From Acarospora socialis (lineage: Eukaryota > Ascomycota > Lecanoromycetes > Acarosporales > Acarosporaceae), in contig JAMYGW020000014.1 of NCBI GenBank assembly GCA_025617375.2, positions 62,001 through 126,000 of the forward strand: a DNA stretch of 64,000 bases. Direction: 5' to 3'. Position 1 is the stretch's first letter, and the number at the start of each line of letters is the position of its first letter. This document shows, one piece after another, positions 10,180 through 21,104 of the stretch. The notes beneath the pieces are model-generated. The model did not search any database. It was not told where the DNA came from and was given only the letters and a program-made list of their open reading frames with translations. The translations under genes were made by a program, and so were the position numbers.

Positions 10180-13100
10180 TCATTTTCTAGTAGCTACTTT
10201 GGTTTTCTTCAAAAACAGCAAAGTAGCTTTGATTCCTTCCTTGGTAGTAAACAGCACCTTTGCTGTATATGGCAAATTGATGTTTCTGAGCTGATTTTTC
10301 AGCTCAGTTTGCTCCTTTTTGTTATATTGACAGGCTGTCAACAAATGCTCTGGGGTTTGATCTTTGTTGCATGCACCATTGCATTTCTTGCTATTATAGT
10401 CTGGTAATCTATGCAGATATGCTTTGAAATAGCCATGACCTAGTTTCATTTGTGTAAAAGTAGCAAATGAAAGTCTGTCTGCACTTTTCAGATCTTCTTT
10501 GATGTGAAAACTAGGTGTTTGATCAAACTGAGCATAGTATCTTCCTTGGGTTGTCTTTTTCCAGTGAGTGGTCCAGTTTTCCAGTGCTTTGGCCTTGATT
10601 TTGTGTTTGATATAGCTAATAGATGTAAATCTATCAATATCTGGTGAAATTGACTGCTTTGCACCTGATTTTGCAGCTTCATCTGCTATTTCATTGCCTT
10701 TAATGTCCTCATGTCCAGGAACCCAATGAATATGAGGTGTAACTTCATAATCTATGAGTTTTTGAAGAGTTTCTTGACATTTAATAGCTAGCTGCTGTCC
10801 AGATCCTTGGTTTGTAGTTTGAATTCTTTGTATAGCTGCTTGATTGTCTGAAAAGATCCATATGTCTTTGATTCTTTGATATTTCATGATTTCTTTGAGA
10901 CTTAACTTCAAAGACTGTGAAATTCCAAACAATTCAGCATCATAGACTTCCATGGTGGTTCCTAGATTCCAAGATTGTTGATGTATAATATCTTTATACA
11001 TGTAGCAAAGATCTGCACCTAGATTCTCATCTAGTTTTGACCCATCTGTGTACAAAACAGCATTTTTAAACTTGGTTTCCTTAGAGAAAAGTGTTTCTAG
11101 TCTCTTTAGATGTTCCAAAGTAGCTAGTTTTTTGTCAGATTTGCTGATTTGAATGTCTATGTTTGGTGAAACACTCCAAGGTGCACAGCATAACTCATTT
11201 TGAGTTGAAACCTCCAAATTTAGTGTTTCTGGTAGATATTTGCAAATGCTATATAGCACTTTAATCAACTGAGTTGGGTGTTTCTTCTTAATGAGAGAGT
11301 TTGGATGTTGATTCCAGTCAAGATAATGATTTTCATCAATATCACATCCAGTTCCAAGTCCTGGTGGGTAGGTGTATGGAGTTCTTTGTCTAATTGGATG
11401 ATTTTCTGACAAAGTAGCTATTCTTAAAGCATATAGCTCTGTTTTTTGATCAAGTCTAAATCTGAGTGGTAATATAGCTGATTCTAGCTCCATAGCAGCT
11501 GATGGTGAAGACCTAAATGCACCTAGAATTTTTCTAGTTGCTGAATTTTGAAGTTTTTGAAACAGCTTTTCAAAATTCTTTTGTTGTTTCCACCATACTG
11601 GGCTTCCATAGTCACTTATAGATGTGATGCAGGCTGTGTACAGCTGTTTTCCAGCTGATGTTGATAAACCCCATTCAGAATTCATCAGTCTATGCAGTAA
11701 ATGCAATGTTCTAGTTGCAGAAGCTATTTTCTTTTGCACATGTGTCTTAAAAGACATTTTAGTGTCAAACCAAACACCTAGCCAGCGTACAACTTTAGAA
11801 GGATGTATAACAGTGTTATTTGGTAGTTTTACTGTTGATATAGCTTGATTTCCTTTCTGAAAATGGATGAGTTCTGACTTGCTGTCATCAAATATAACTG
11901 CATTTTCTTCAGCCCATTGAAATGCAGTTTTTGTGACTGATTCTAGTGTTTTGCTGTTGTCTGCAGCTGTTTTTCCTTCCACAATAATAGCCACATCATC
12001 AATATAGCTTGGTAGCTTTAGTTGAGTGTGTTTATTGTTGATTTTTGTGAATAGAAATCGCATATAGATCAAAAATAGCATTGGTGATATAGGTGATCCT
12101 TGTGGAATTCCAGAATTGACACTTTGTGGGTGATTTTTTTCACCATCAAAAGCTAGAGCAATTGTTCTATTTGTAAGAAAGCATTGCACCCATTTTAGTA
12201 CAGTTTGTGGTAAATGTAGTCTTTTCATGACTTTTAGCAGTTGATTTAAAGACACATAGTTAAATGCACCCTTAACATCCAAGAATAAAGCTGTCAAGAC
12301 TTTGTTGTTGTTGATTGCTTGTTGAATGTCATGTGTTAAACACATAGCTGCATCCACAGCTGATCTTTGCTTTCTACTGCCCATTTGCTCATGATATAGC
12401 AAGTTTGTGGTTTCAGCCCAATAGGAAAGTCTTGTTGCCATTATCTTTTCAGATATTTTGCCCAAGCAATTTAGTAGAGTGATTGGCCTATATGCTTTGG
12501 GTATTGAATAGTCTGCTTTGCCTTCTTTTCTTAGAATTGCACCAGTTCCTTGACGCCAGCATACTGAATGATAACCTTGATTTATTAAAACTGAATAAAC
12601 AGTGTGAAATAACTCAGATATAGCTTGATATGCATGTTGAATTATCAAAAAGGACAATCCATCTGGCCCAGGTGCTTTTTTTGTTGATGAAGTCATAATA
12701 GCTTGTTTTATTTCCTTAGAAATGACTGAAAACCATGGTTTTGTGAGACTATTATCACATTCTAGCTCAACTGAACTTGTTTGAGGTGGTTTTGGAAACA
12801 TAGCTTCAAGAAACAAGTCACATTTGTCTTTAAATGTGAGTCCTACTTTGTTTTCATGCTTTATAGGAGGTGTTTTCTCTATTTTTCGTGGTTTAGTGTA
12901 ATGATATGCTGTGAAAACATCTTTTCCAGCTGCACCTTGCAGAAAAGTAGTCCATGAGGTATGTTTGGCTTTCTGAATTGCGTGAAAGTATCTATTTCTT
13001 GCATTTCTGAATTGATTCCAGTTTTCTTGTGATTTGTGATGTTTCCAGTATCTTCTAAAACCACTCATTTCAGTTCTAAGTACTGATAATGATTCAGACC

Positions 13101-14061
13101 ACCATACTTTGGCTTTTGAACAAGGTTTTCTCTTTGGTATATGCTGATCTGCTGCATTTGCTATCAGATTTCTGAGAGAAATAGCCATTTCTTCTAGATT
13201 TTGATCTGATAGATGTTGCATTAAGCTTTGAATTTGAACACTGGTTTGTACTGAGTTTATTTGCAGAGTTTCTGCAAATTTAACCCAGTCTGCTTTGTCT
13301 ATATTGTATGATGCACTCAGTGGACTTTCAACCCATTCAGACTCATTTGCAGTTATTTGAAACTGAATAACTTCATGGTCTGATCCAGACTCCATGTCTT
13401 GATTTACTTGCCAATTTCTGATGAAATTGCAAAGTAAGGGTGTTGCAAAAGTCAAATCAATCACTGATGTGGCATTTCCTGAGTGATGTGTATAGGTGTT
13501 TATGTCTGGTGTATTTAATAGCTCACAGTTGTGAATTTTCAGCCAGTTTATCAAAGAAGTAGCTCTTATAGAGTTTTCTATTGATGAATTTCACCATGCA
13601 TGATGTGCATTAAAATCCCCACAGATAGTAGCTCTTTGTGGTAGTTGAATTGCTGTTAAACATCTGTCTATGGTCCATTGATCATTGTTGATTTGCTGTG
13701 ACTTTTCATTGTATATGTTAAGTAACAGTATACTAGAAATTCCATTTGCTGAAATACTGAGTATTTGCAAATCTGAGTCTTTTGACAAGTCAGGTCTTGG
13801 TATACACACTAAATCTTGTTTAGTTTTAGACACAAATGCCATAGTTCTAGGTCTAATATCTAGATTAGATGTGGGTATCAAACTAGTAAAAGATGAATGT
13901 GAAATAGTGGTTTTGTTGTCTCTTGCAACCCATGATTCTTGAAGAAGAACTATGTCTGCAGTTTTTGTAGCTGAATTCAGACATGAGTACATGACATTCA
14001 TAGATCTTGCGCAGTTGTGTTGTAGAATGGTGATTTGTGATGAATTTGTTGTGTTATTCAT
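10180..14061 (-). pseudogene. LINE ORF2, unit 2 (one stop, 3'-truncated)
   Basis: Same domain order as unit 1. The only internal stop is the TGA at codon 157 (13591-13593). From 13554 to 10180 the frame stays open for 1124 codons through the end of the endonuclease, RT with YIDDV, RNase H and the Cys/His motif. The unit 1 stop at 3642-3644 is a normal tryptophan codon here. The frame ends artificially at the junction with unit 1, where AAA is followed by TGA from joined sequence. The last ~12 residues (acidic, ending VEDEDEI in unit 1) are missing. Confidence 0.88.
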
Positions 14062-15647
14062 GACATTTTCATAGATAGTGGATCTGCTGTTGAAGAAATA
14101 GGCTGTAGTGCTTTGAAAACACTGCATTCTGCACTATTTGCTTGATGTTTCTCACCACAATTGCTGCATTTATAGACTATATGTGCACAAGTGGTTCCTT
14201 TTGACTGTGTGGGACAAAGGAAACAGCCATGTTCTCTAGTATTGTGGTTTCCCGCACAGAATTGACATGTGTCTTGATTTTTGCATACTTTTTGAGTATG
14301 TCCAAACTTTTGACACTTTCTGCATTGATCTGTTGATTTGCAAGTGTTGTAGACTGCAGTTCTAACTGATGTTCCAGCAATTATCAGTCTGTTTCTGAGT
14401 GCTTTTTGAGCTTCTTGTTCTGATTTGACTGTCAAAACAATAGATGCATGCTGTTTTTCCTGTCTGGCTTCTTCTGAAGTAAGTCAGCGTGGTAAAATAG
14501 CTAGTTTGATATCTTTGTTGAAGATTTCTACTTCATCTTTGACTAGTTGCATGTCTTCTTTGCCGTTGAAAATAGCTGTGGGAATTCCATGTGCTACTAT
14601 TTTGTACCACTTTTCATCCTTTTTGATTTCTATGAATTCAGATGATGAATTCCAGATTTGTTGATGTTTTAGCAAGTCTTCTGCTGTGCCTTCACTGGTT
14701 GTGAGCACTATACTAGCTTTGGATTGTGAAATAGCAACTGTGGAAACCAGCAAATTGTCTATTTTTGCTGTTTTAAGTGTGTTGTTGATTTTGTTGCGCA
14801 TGTCTATGGCATTGATAGTAGTTGTGGGTGTTTTTGACTTTATAACTAGACGTCTTTCTCTGAAAGTAATGGGTTTATCCACTACTTTTGACTTTGGTGC
14901 TTTTTTTTGAACAGTTGTCCATGAGTTTTGAGCATTTTGATCTTTGCTGCTTGCAATTGATGCATATGTTGCTGATTTCACTGTTTTTGTTGATGTTGGC
15001 TGTCCAAAGCTGGTTTTGTTTGTCTGTACAAAGTTGATAGGGTTTGTTTTGTTTGTCTGAAAGACAAATGCTGGTTTCTCTGTGGTTTCTGACTTTGTTT
15101 TAGACATTGTGTGAAGAATTTTGTCTAGTTTGATGTTGACTTCATCTTTGAAGCTGTCTAGTTGTTGTTGAACATCTAGTTTCTGATGAAATGCTTCATC
15201 TGACTGTTTGAGTGAGTCTAGATTTGCATTTTGTCTTGCTTGATCCAGTGTCTTGATGCTAGTTTCTAGTTCTTGTTGAACTATGGGGTTTGTGAATTGC
15301 TGAATAGCTTGCTTGAGGTAGTTTCTGGCTTGTTGAAGTAGTTTGTCACCATTTTGACTTTTTGGGTGTAGGTTTGTGCAGTTTGCATGATGAGTTTCAT
15401 ACTGATTTGATTCTTCATCAGAAGAAATAGCTTCTAGCACTGGACTGGCAATGGCTCTTCTCTTTTTAGACTTTAGAATAGTCTTTTGAGAAGGTTTCAT
15501 GGTGATTTGTGATCCCAACAGGTCTGGTGAACTCATAAAGAGTTGTGGAAGTGCTGTTTTTGGTGATTTTTGTTGTTTTGTAGGTGTTTTTGGGTTTTCT
15601 AGGTTGAAATCTTGCATGAAGTTGCTAGAATCCAGTGCAAAAGTCAT
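14058..15647 (-). pseudogene. LINE ORF1, unit 2 (one nonsense codon)
   Basis: Same 529-codon frame as unit 1, but Trp388 is TGA (14484-14486), which leaves a 387-residue N-terminal product without the zinc knuckles. The knuckle region 14058-14435 remains readable and well conserved. Unit 3 has the same nonsense codon, so units 2 and 3 share ancestry that excludes unit 1. Confidence 0.88.
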
Positions 15648-16982
15648 GATATGAGGTGTTTTTGGGGTCCGTCCTGTCCAAATCCAAAATCCTATCCAAA
15701 TCCAGGTTCAGAAGGTCTATGTCTAGCAGTAATTATCTAGTTTTTAAAGGTAAAAACTAGATTTTCCTGAGGTTCTAGATTATAGAAGCTTTGGATTCTT
15801 ATTTCATCTAGAATAGGCTGTACCCAATTGCCTAATTCAGATGTTGCTTAATATCCCAATTCACCTAGAGTAGATAAACTCTACAATAGGCTTTTACCAG
15901 CTCTACTATAAGCAAGACTATACTATAAGTCACTCAACCACTAGGTCTTGGGGCAGATGCGTCTAGGGCAAGATTTCCACGTGGAGCCTCGTATTTATAT
16001 CCCAACTACTCAGACAACGTTGTTTGCCAGTCTGAGCTTTTACCAGCAGGTAGGGCTAGAAAATAGCTACCTGCTTATACCCTTCACTAGGTCTTTGTGA
16101 GATGCTTCTAGTGTAGGGTATGTCTTCACTGGTAGGTTCTTTCTGCATGCAAAACGCTAATCAATTGACAGAAGAAATGCTCAAATTCCAGCTAAATCCG
16201 TCAAGAAATGGCTATTTTGCGGCTAGTTTTTGCGGAAACTGCGTGCAGTTGCTGGAATTGAGCAATTTGGTGTAATTCAGCCTGTAACGCTTAAAAATTT
16301 GACCTGAAACGCTGGTTTTTGGGCGAAAATAGCTGAAAAGTAGTCGATTTTGTTGATAAAATAGCTTGTTTTGATGGTGGAGCTATGTAGGTATGTTGTA
16401 TAATGCGTGAATTGATGTGGCTTGGTGTGTATAGGCTGGAATTGCTGTGTAGTTGGCGTAAAAGTGGTGTTTTTGGTGTTTTCTTGGTTGTTTTGGTGTT
16501 TTTGGTGTTTTGGTGTGAGTGAGGCTTAGTTGAGGTATCTGGTGATGCTTGGTGCGCAGAAACTCTGTCAAGCAAGCTAGAAAAATTAAGTGAAAATTTG
16601 CGAACTTCAAAAACTAGATACTAAGGGGTACAACTAAACAGTCCAACAACTTTGTGAGCAGTAAAGATATCAAAAAGCAGTAATAGTATGAATTTTAGAA
16701 GAGATCAAGGTGAAGAAAACTGTTGATTCAGAATTTTCAAAGATGCGTTGATTGTGGCGATGTTGATGTCTGAGATGTTGTTTTGAGTTTTGGCTGAAGG
16801 TACGCGAAAAATTTTCACTGAATGATAATTGAGGTACCCCACCACCAGTATTGATGATGAAGATAAGCTGTTTTGAGGGTTTATAGAAGTGAATGAGACA
16901 AAGAATTTGCACTATTCAGAATTTTGATAGCTGCTTTAGTTGTGATTCTGTGGTTTTTTGGTTCTCCAGACAGTTCTGTGCT
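15648..16982 (-). promoter_or_regulatory. LINE 5' UTR, unit 2 (uninterrupted, 1335 nt)
   Basis: The reference copy of the leader, with hairpin 1 at 15737-15760. The single unduplicated site that copy B used in unit 1 can be read here (TGAATTGATG once, near 16408-16418). It ends at 16982, joined without added bases to ORF2 sequence of unit 3. Confidence 0.75.
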
Positions 16983-17215
16983 GACACAAATGCCATAGTT
17001 CTAGGTCTAATATCTAGATTAGATGTGGGTATCAAACTAGTAAAAGATGAATGTGAAATAGTGATTTTGTTGTCTCTTGCAACTCATGGTTCTTGAAGAA
17101 GAACTATGTCTGCAGTTTTTGTAGCTGAATTCAGACATGAGTACATGACATTCATAGATCTTGCGCAGTTGTGTTGTAGAATGGTGATTTGTGATGAATT
17201 TGTTGTGTTATTCAT
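16983..17215 (-). pseudogene. LINE ORF2 N-terminal stub, unit 3
   Basis: Only the start of the endonuclease remains, from the ATG at 17215 (overlapping the ORF1 stop) to the junction at 16983. It contains QHNCA and LLQEP but then has TGA (17084-17086) where units 1 and 2 have tryptophan after QEP or QES. Confidence 0.82.
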
Positions 17216-18801
17216 GACATTTTCATAGATAGTGGATCTGCTGTTGAAGAAATAGGCTGTAGTGCTTTGAAAACACTGCATTCTGCACTATTTGCTTGAT
17301 GTTTCTCACCACAATTGCTGCATTTATAGACTATATGTGCACAAGTGGTTCCTTTTGACTGTGTGGGACAAAGGAAACAGCCATGTTCTCTAGTATTGTG
17401 GTTTCCCGCACAGAATTGACATGTGTCTTGATTTTTGCATACTTTTTGAGTATGTCCAAACTTTTGACACTTTCTGCATTGATCTGTTGGTTTGCAAGTG
17501 TTGTAGACTGCAGTTCTAACTGATGTTCCAGCAATTATCAGTCTGTTTCTGAGTGCTTTTTGAGCTTCTTGTTCTGATTTGACTGTCAAAACAATAGATG
17601 CATGCTGTTTTTCCTGTCTGGCTTCTTCTGAAGTAAGTCAGCGTGGTAAAATAGCTAGTTTGATATCTTTGTTGAAGATTTCTACTTCATCTTTGACTAG
17701 TTGCATGTCTTCTTTGCCGTTGAAAATAGCTGTGGGAATTCCATGTGCTACTATTTTGTACCACTTTTCATCCTTTTTGATTTCTATGAATTCAGATGAT
17801 GAATTCCAGATTTGTTGATGTTTTAGCAAGTCTTCTGCTGTGCCTTCACTGGTTGTGAGCACTATACTAGCTTTGGATTGTGAAATAGCAACTGTGGAAA
17901 CCAGCAAATTGTCTATTTTTGCTGTTTTAAGTGTGTTGTTGATTTTGTTGCGCATGTCTATGGCATTGATAGTAGTTGTGGGTGTTTTTGACTTTATAAC
18001 TAGACGTCTTTCTCTGAAAGTAATGGGTTTATCCACTACTTTTGACTTTGGTGCTTTTTTTTGAACAGTTGTCCATGAGTTTTGAGCATTTTGATCTTTG
18101 CTGCTTGCAATTGATGCATATGTTGCTGATTTCACTGTTTTTGTTGATGTTGGCTGTCCAAAGCTGGTTTTGTTTGTCTGTACAAAGTTGATAGGGTTTG
18201 TTTTGTTTGTCTGAAAGACAAATGCTGGTTTCTCTGTGGTTTCTGACTTTGTTTTAGACATTGTGTGAAGAATTTTGTCTAGTTTGATGTTGACTTCATC
18301 TTTGAAGCTGTCTAGTTGTTGTTGAACATCTAGTTTCTGATGAAATGCTTCATCTGACTGTTTGAGTGAGTCTAGATTTGCATTTTGTCTTGCTTGATCC
18401 AGTGTCTTGATGCTAGTTTCTAGTTCTTGTTGAACTATAGGGTTTGTGAATTGCTGAATAGCTTGCTTGAGGTAGTTTCTGGCTTGTTGAAGTAGTTTGT
18501 CACCATTTTGACTTTTTGGGTGTAGGTTTGTGCAGTTTGCATGATGAGTTTCATGCTGATTTGATTCTTCATCAGAAGAAATAGCTTCTAGCACTGGACT
18601 GACAATGGCTCTTCTCTTTTTAGACTTTAGAATAGTCTTTTGAGAAGGTTTCATGGTGATTTGTGATCCCAACAGGTCTGGTGAACTCATAAAGAGTTGT
18701 GGAAGTGCTGTTTTTGGTGATTTTTGTTGTTTTGTAGGTGTTTTTGGGTTTTCTAGGTTGAAATCTTGCATGAAGTTGCTAGAATCCAGTGCAAAAGTCA
18801 T
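17212..18801 (-). pseudogene. LINE ORF1, unit 3 (one nonsense codon)
   Basis: 529-codon ORF1 frame interrupted by TGA at codon 388 (17638-17640), the same site as unit 2. The N-terminal 387 codons and the three zinc knuckles downstream are otherwise conserved. Confidence 0.88.
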
Positions 18802-20110
18802 GATATGAGGTGTTTTTGGGGTCCATCCTGTCCAAATCCAAAATCCTATCCAAATCCAGGTCCAGAAGGTCTATGTCTAGCAGTAATTATCTAGTTTTTA
18901 AAGGTAAAAACTAGATTTTCCTGAGGTTCTAGATTATAGAAGCTTTGGATTCTTATTTCATCTAGAATAGGCTGTACCCAATTGCCTAATCCAGATGTTG
19001 CTTAATATCCCAATTCACCTAGAGTAGATAAACTCTACAATAGGCTTTTACCAGCTCTACTATAAGCAAGACTATACTATAAGTCACTCAACCACTAGGT
19101 CTTGGGGCAGATGCGTCTAGGGCAAGATTTCCACGTGGAGCCTCGTATTTATATCCCAACTACTCAGACGACGTTGTTTGCCAGTCTGAGCTTTTACCAG
19201 CAGGTAGAGCTAGAAAATAGCTACCTGCTTATACCCTTCACTAGGTCTTTGTGAGATGCTTCTAGTGTAGGGTATGTCTCCACTGGTAGGTTCTTTCTGC
19301 ATGCAAAACGCTAATCAATTGACAGAAGAAATGCTCAAATTCCAGCTAAATCCGTCAAGAAATGGCTATTTTGCGGCTAGTTTTTGCGGAAACTGCGTGC
19401 AGTTGCTGGAATTGAGCGATTTGGTGTAATTCAGCCTGTAACGCTTAGAAATTCGACCTGAAACGCTGGTTTTTGGGCGAAAATAGCTGAAAAGTAGTCG
19501 ATTTTGTTGATAAAATAGCTTGTTTTGATGGTGGAGCTATGTAGGTATGTTGTATGATGCGTGAATTGATGTAGCTTGGTGTGTATAGGCTGGAATTGCT
19601 GTGTAGTTGGCGTAAAAGTGGTGTTTTTGGTGTTTTCTTGGTTGTTTTGGTGTTTTTGGTGTTTTGGTGTGAGTGAGGCTTAGTTGAGGTATCTGGTGAT
19701 GCTTGGTGCGCAGAAATTCTGCCAAGCAAGCTAGGAAAATTAAGCGAAAATTTGCGAACTTCAAAAACTAGATACTAAGGGGTACAACTAAACAGTCCAA
19801 CAACTTTGTGAGCAATAAAGATATCAAAAAGCAGTAATAGTATGAATTTTAGAAGAGATCAAGGTGAAGAAAACTGTTGATTCAGAATTTTTGAAGACGC
19901 ATTGGTTGTGGCGATGTTGATGTCCAAAATGTTGTTTTGGTTTTTGGGAGGAGGTATGCAAAAAATTTTGGGAGAATGGTAATTGAGGTCCCTCACCACC
20001 AGTATTGATGATGAAGATAAGCTGTTTTGAGGGTTTATGAAAGTGAATGAGATGAAGAATTTGCTCTATTCAGAATTTTGATAGCTGGTCTGATTGTGAT
20101 TCTGTGGTTT
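18802..20110 (-). promoter_or_regulatory. LINE 5' UTR, unit 3 (variant outer end)
   Basis: Leader with hairpin 1 at 18891-18914. Up to about 19880 it matches units 1 and 2 closely. Beyond that many substitutions appear, although landmarks such as the CACCACCAGTATTGATGATG block remain. This implies a second subfamily sequence for the 5' end. Confidence 0.65.
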
Positions 20111-20139
20111 GCACTCCATCACTCAAACATCTGTCTATT
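20111..20139. other. 29-nt filler at the 5' integration junction
   Basis: These bases match neither the end of the leader nor copy D. A 14-nt stretch within them (20125-20138, AAACATCTGTCTAT) is identical to ORF2 sequence at 4282-4295, in the same orientation. Short templated patches of this kind can arise when reverse transcriptase or repair briefly copies another template at the 5' junction. Confidence 0.6.
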
Positions 20140-20152
20140 CTATCTTTGAACA
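20140..20152. repeat. Target-site duplication, right copy (13 bp)
   Basis: CTATCTTTGAACA, identical to 560-572. Copy D ORF1 continues directly after it. Confidence 0.93.
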
Positions 20153-21104
20153 ACTAACACCTGCAAACACTGCAAAATCAGCAAATACCACAAACTCAGC
20201 TACATATGCATCAATTGCAAGCAGCAAAGATCAAAACTCATGAACAACTGTTCAAAAGAAAGCATCAAAGCCAAAAGTAGTGAATAAACTCATTACTTTT
20301 AGGGAAAGATGTCTAGTTATGAAGCCAAAAACACTCACAACTACTATCAATGCCATAGACATGCAAAACAAAATCAACAATGCACTTAAAACAGCAAAAA
20401 TAGACAATTTACTGGTTTTCACAGTTGCTATTTCACAGTCCAAAGCCAGCATAGTGTTTACAACCAGTCAAGACACAGCAGAAGATCTTCTAAAACATCA
20501 AGATATTCTGAATTCATTATTTGAATTCACAGAAATCAAAAAGAATGAAAAGTGACACAGAATAGTAGCACATGAAATTTTCACAGCTATTTTCAACAAC
20601 AAAGAAGACATGCAACTAGTCAAAGATGAAGTAGAAACCTTCAACAAAGATATTAAACTAGTTATTTTATCATGCTGACTTACTTCAGAAGAAGCCAGAC
20701 AGAAAAAACAGCATGCATTTATTGTCTTGACAGTCAAATCAAAACAAGAAGCTCAAAAAACACTCAGAAACAGACTGATAATTGCTGAAACATCAGTTAG
20801 AACTGCAGTCTACAACTCTTACAAATCAACAGATCAATGCAGAAAGTGTTAAAAGTTTGAACATACTCAAAAAGTATGTAAAAATCAAGACACATATCAA
20901 TTCTGTGCAGGAAACCACAATACTAGAGAACATGACTGTTTTCTTTGTCTCACACAGTCAAAAGGAACCACTTGCGCACATATAGTCTATAAATGCAGCA
21001 ATTGTGATGAGAAACATCAAGCAAATAGTGCAGAATGCAGTGTTTTCAAAGCACTACAGTCTATTTCTTCAACAGCAGATCTACTATCTATGAAAATGTC
21101 ATGA
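20153..21104 (+). pseudogene. LINE copy D, ORF1 C-terminal part
   Basis: Continuation of the ORF1 begun at 37. The zinc-knuckle region, the conserved NKLITFRERCLV segment and the final LSMKMS-like end can all be recognised, but several TGA/TAA codons and changed cysteines interrupt it. A segment near 20153-20200 is longer than in the minus-strand units, which supports a different subfamily. It ends in ATGA at 21101-21104, where ORF2 begins. Confidence 0.85.

Larger units (their letters stand above)
10181..16982 (-). mobile_element. LINE unit 2 (complete 5' end, 3'-truncated)
   Basis: A minus-strand unit of 6802 bp with complete leader (15648-16982), ORF1 and nearly all of ORF2. It stops a few codons short of the ORF2 end (after VATRK) and lacks 3' UTR and tail. 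Six bases (10175-10180, TACTTT) that match neither partner separate it from the 5' terminus of unit 1. A LINE lacking its 3' end cannot have started its own target-primed insertion, which is why the unit is best explained as part of a larger event. Confidence 0.88.
16983..20110 (-). mobile_element. LINE unit 3 (variant 5' end, strongly 3'-truncated)
   Basis: A minus-strand unit of 3128 bp holding the leader, ORF1 and the first ~233 nt of ORF2. It breaks off inside the endonuclease domain at 16983. The outer 5' region (about 19885-20110) diverges from units 1 and 2 by many changes, while the rest is about 99% alike; it also ends about 30 nt short of their 5' terminus. A 29-nt filler then leads to the right target repeat. 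Confidence 0.85.
573..20139 (-). mobile_element. Multimeric LINE insertion: three head-to-tail units in one target-site duplication
   Basis: A 19.57-kb minus-strand insertion into ORF1 of copy D. Read 5' to 3' (right to left) it contains: a 29-nt filler (20111-20139); unit 3 (16983-20110: 5' UTR, ORF1 and about 233 nt of ORF2); unit 2 (10181-16982: 5' UTR, ORF1 and ORF2 except its last codons and 3' UTR); and unit 1 (573-10174: complete, but carrying nested copy B). There is only one 3' tail, at 573, apart from that of copy B. Units 1 and 2 begin at the same terminal base (5'-AGCACAGAACTG). No duplications separate the units. The layout fits reverse transcriptase jumping between RNA templates, or nested insertion followed by deletion through homologous recombination. 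Confidence 0.85.

Noticed and set aside
573-20139. Tandem LINE units as a simple assembly duplication
   Set aside because: Units differ in length, breakpoints, nested insertion and point changes, so a mere duplicated contig segment does not explain them, although long-read confirmation is needed.
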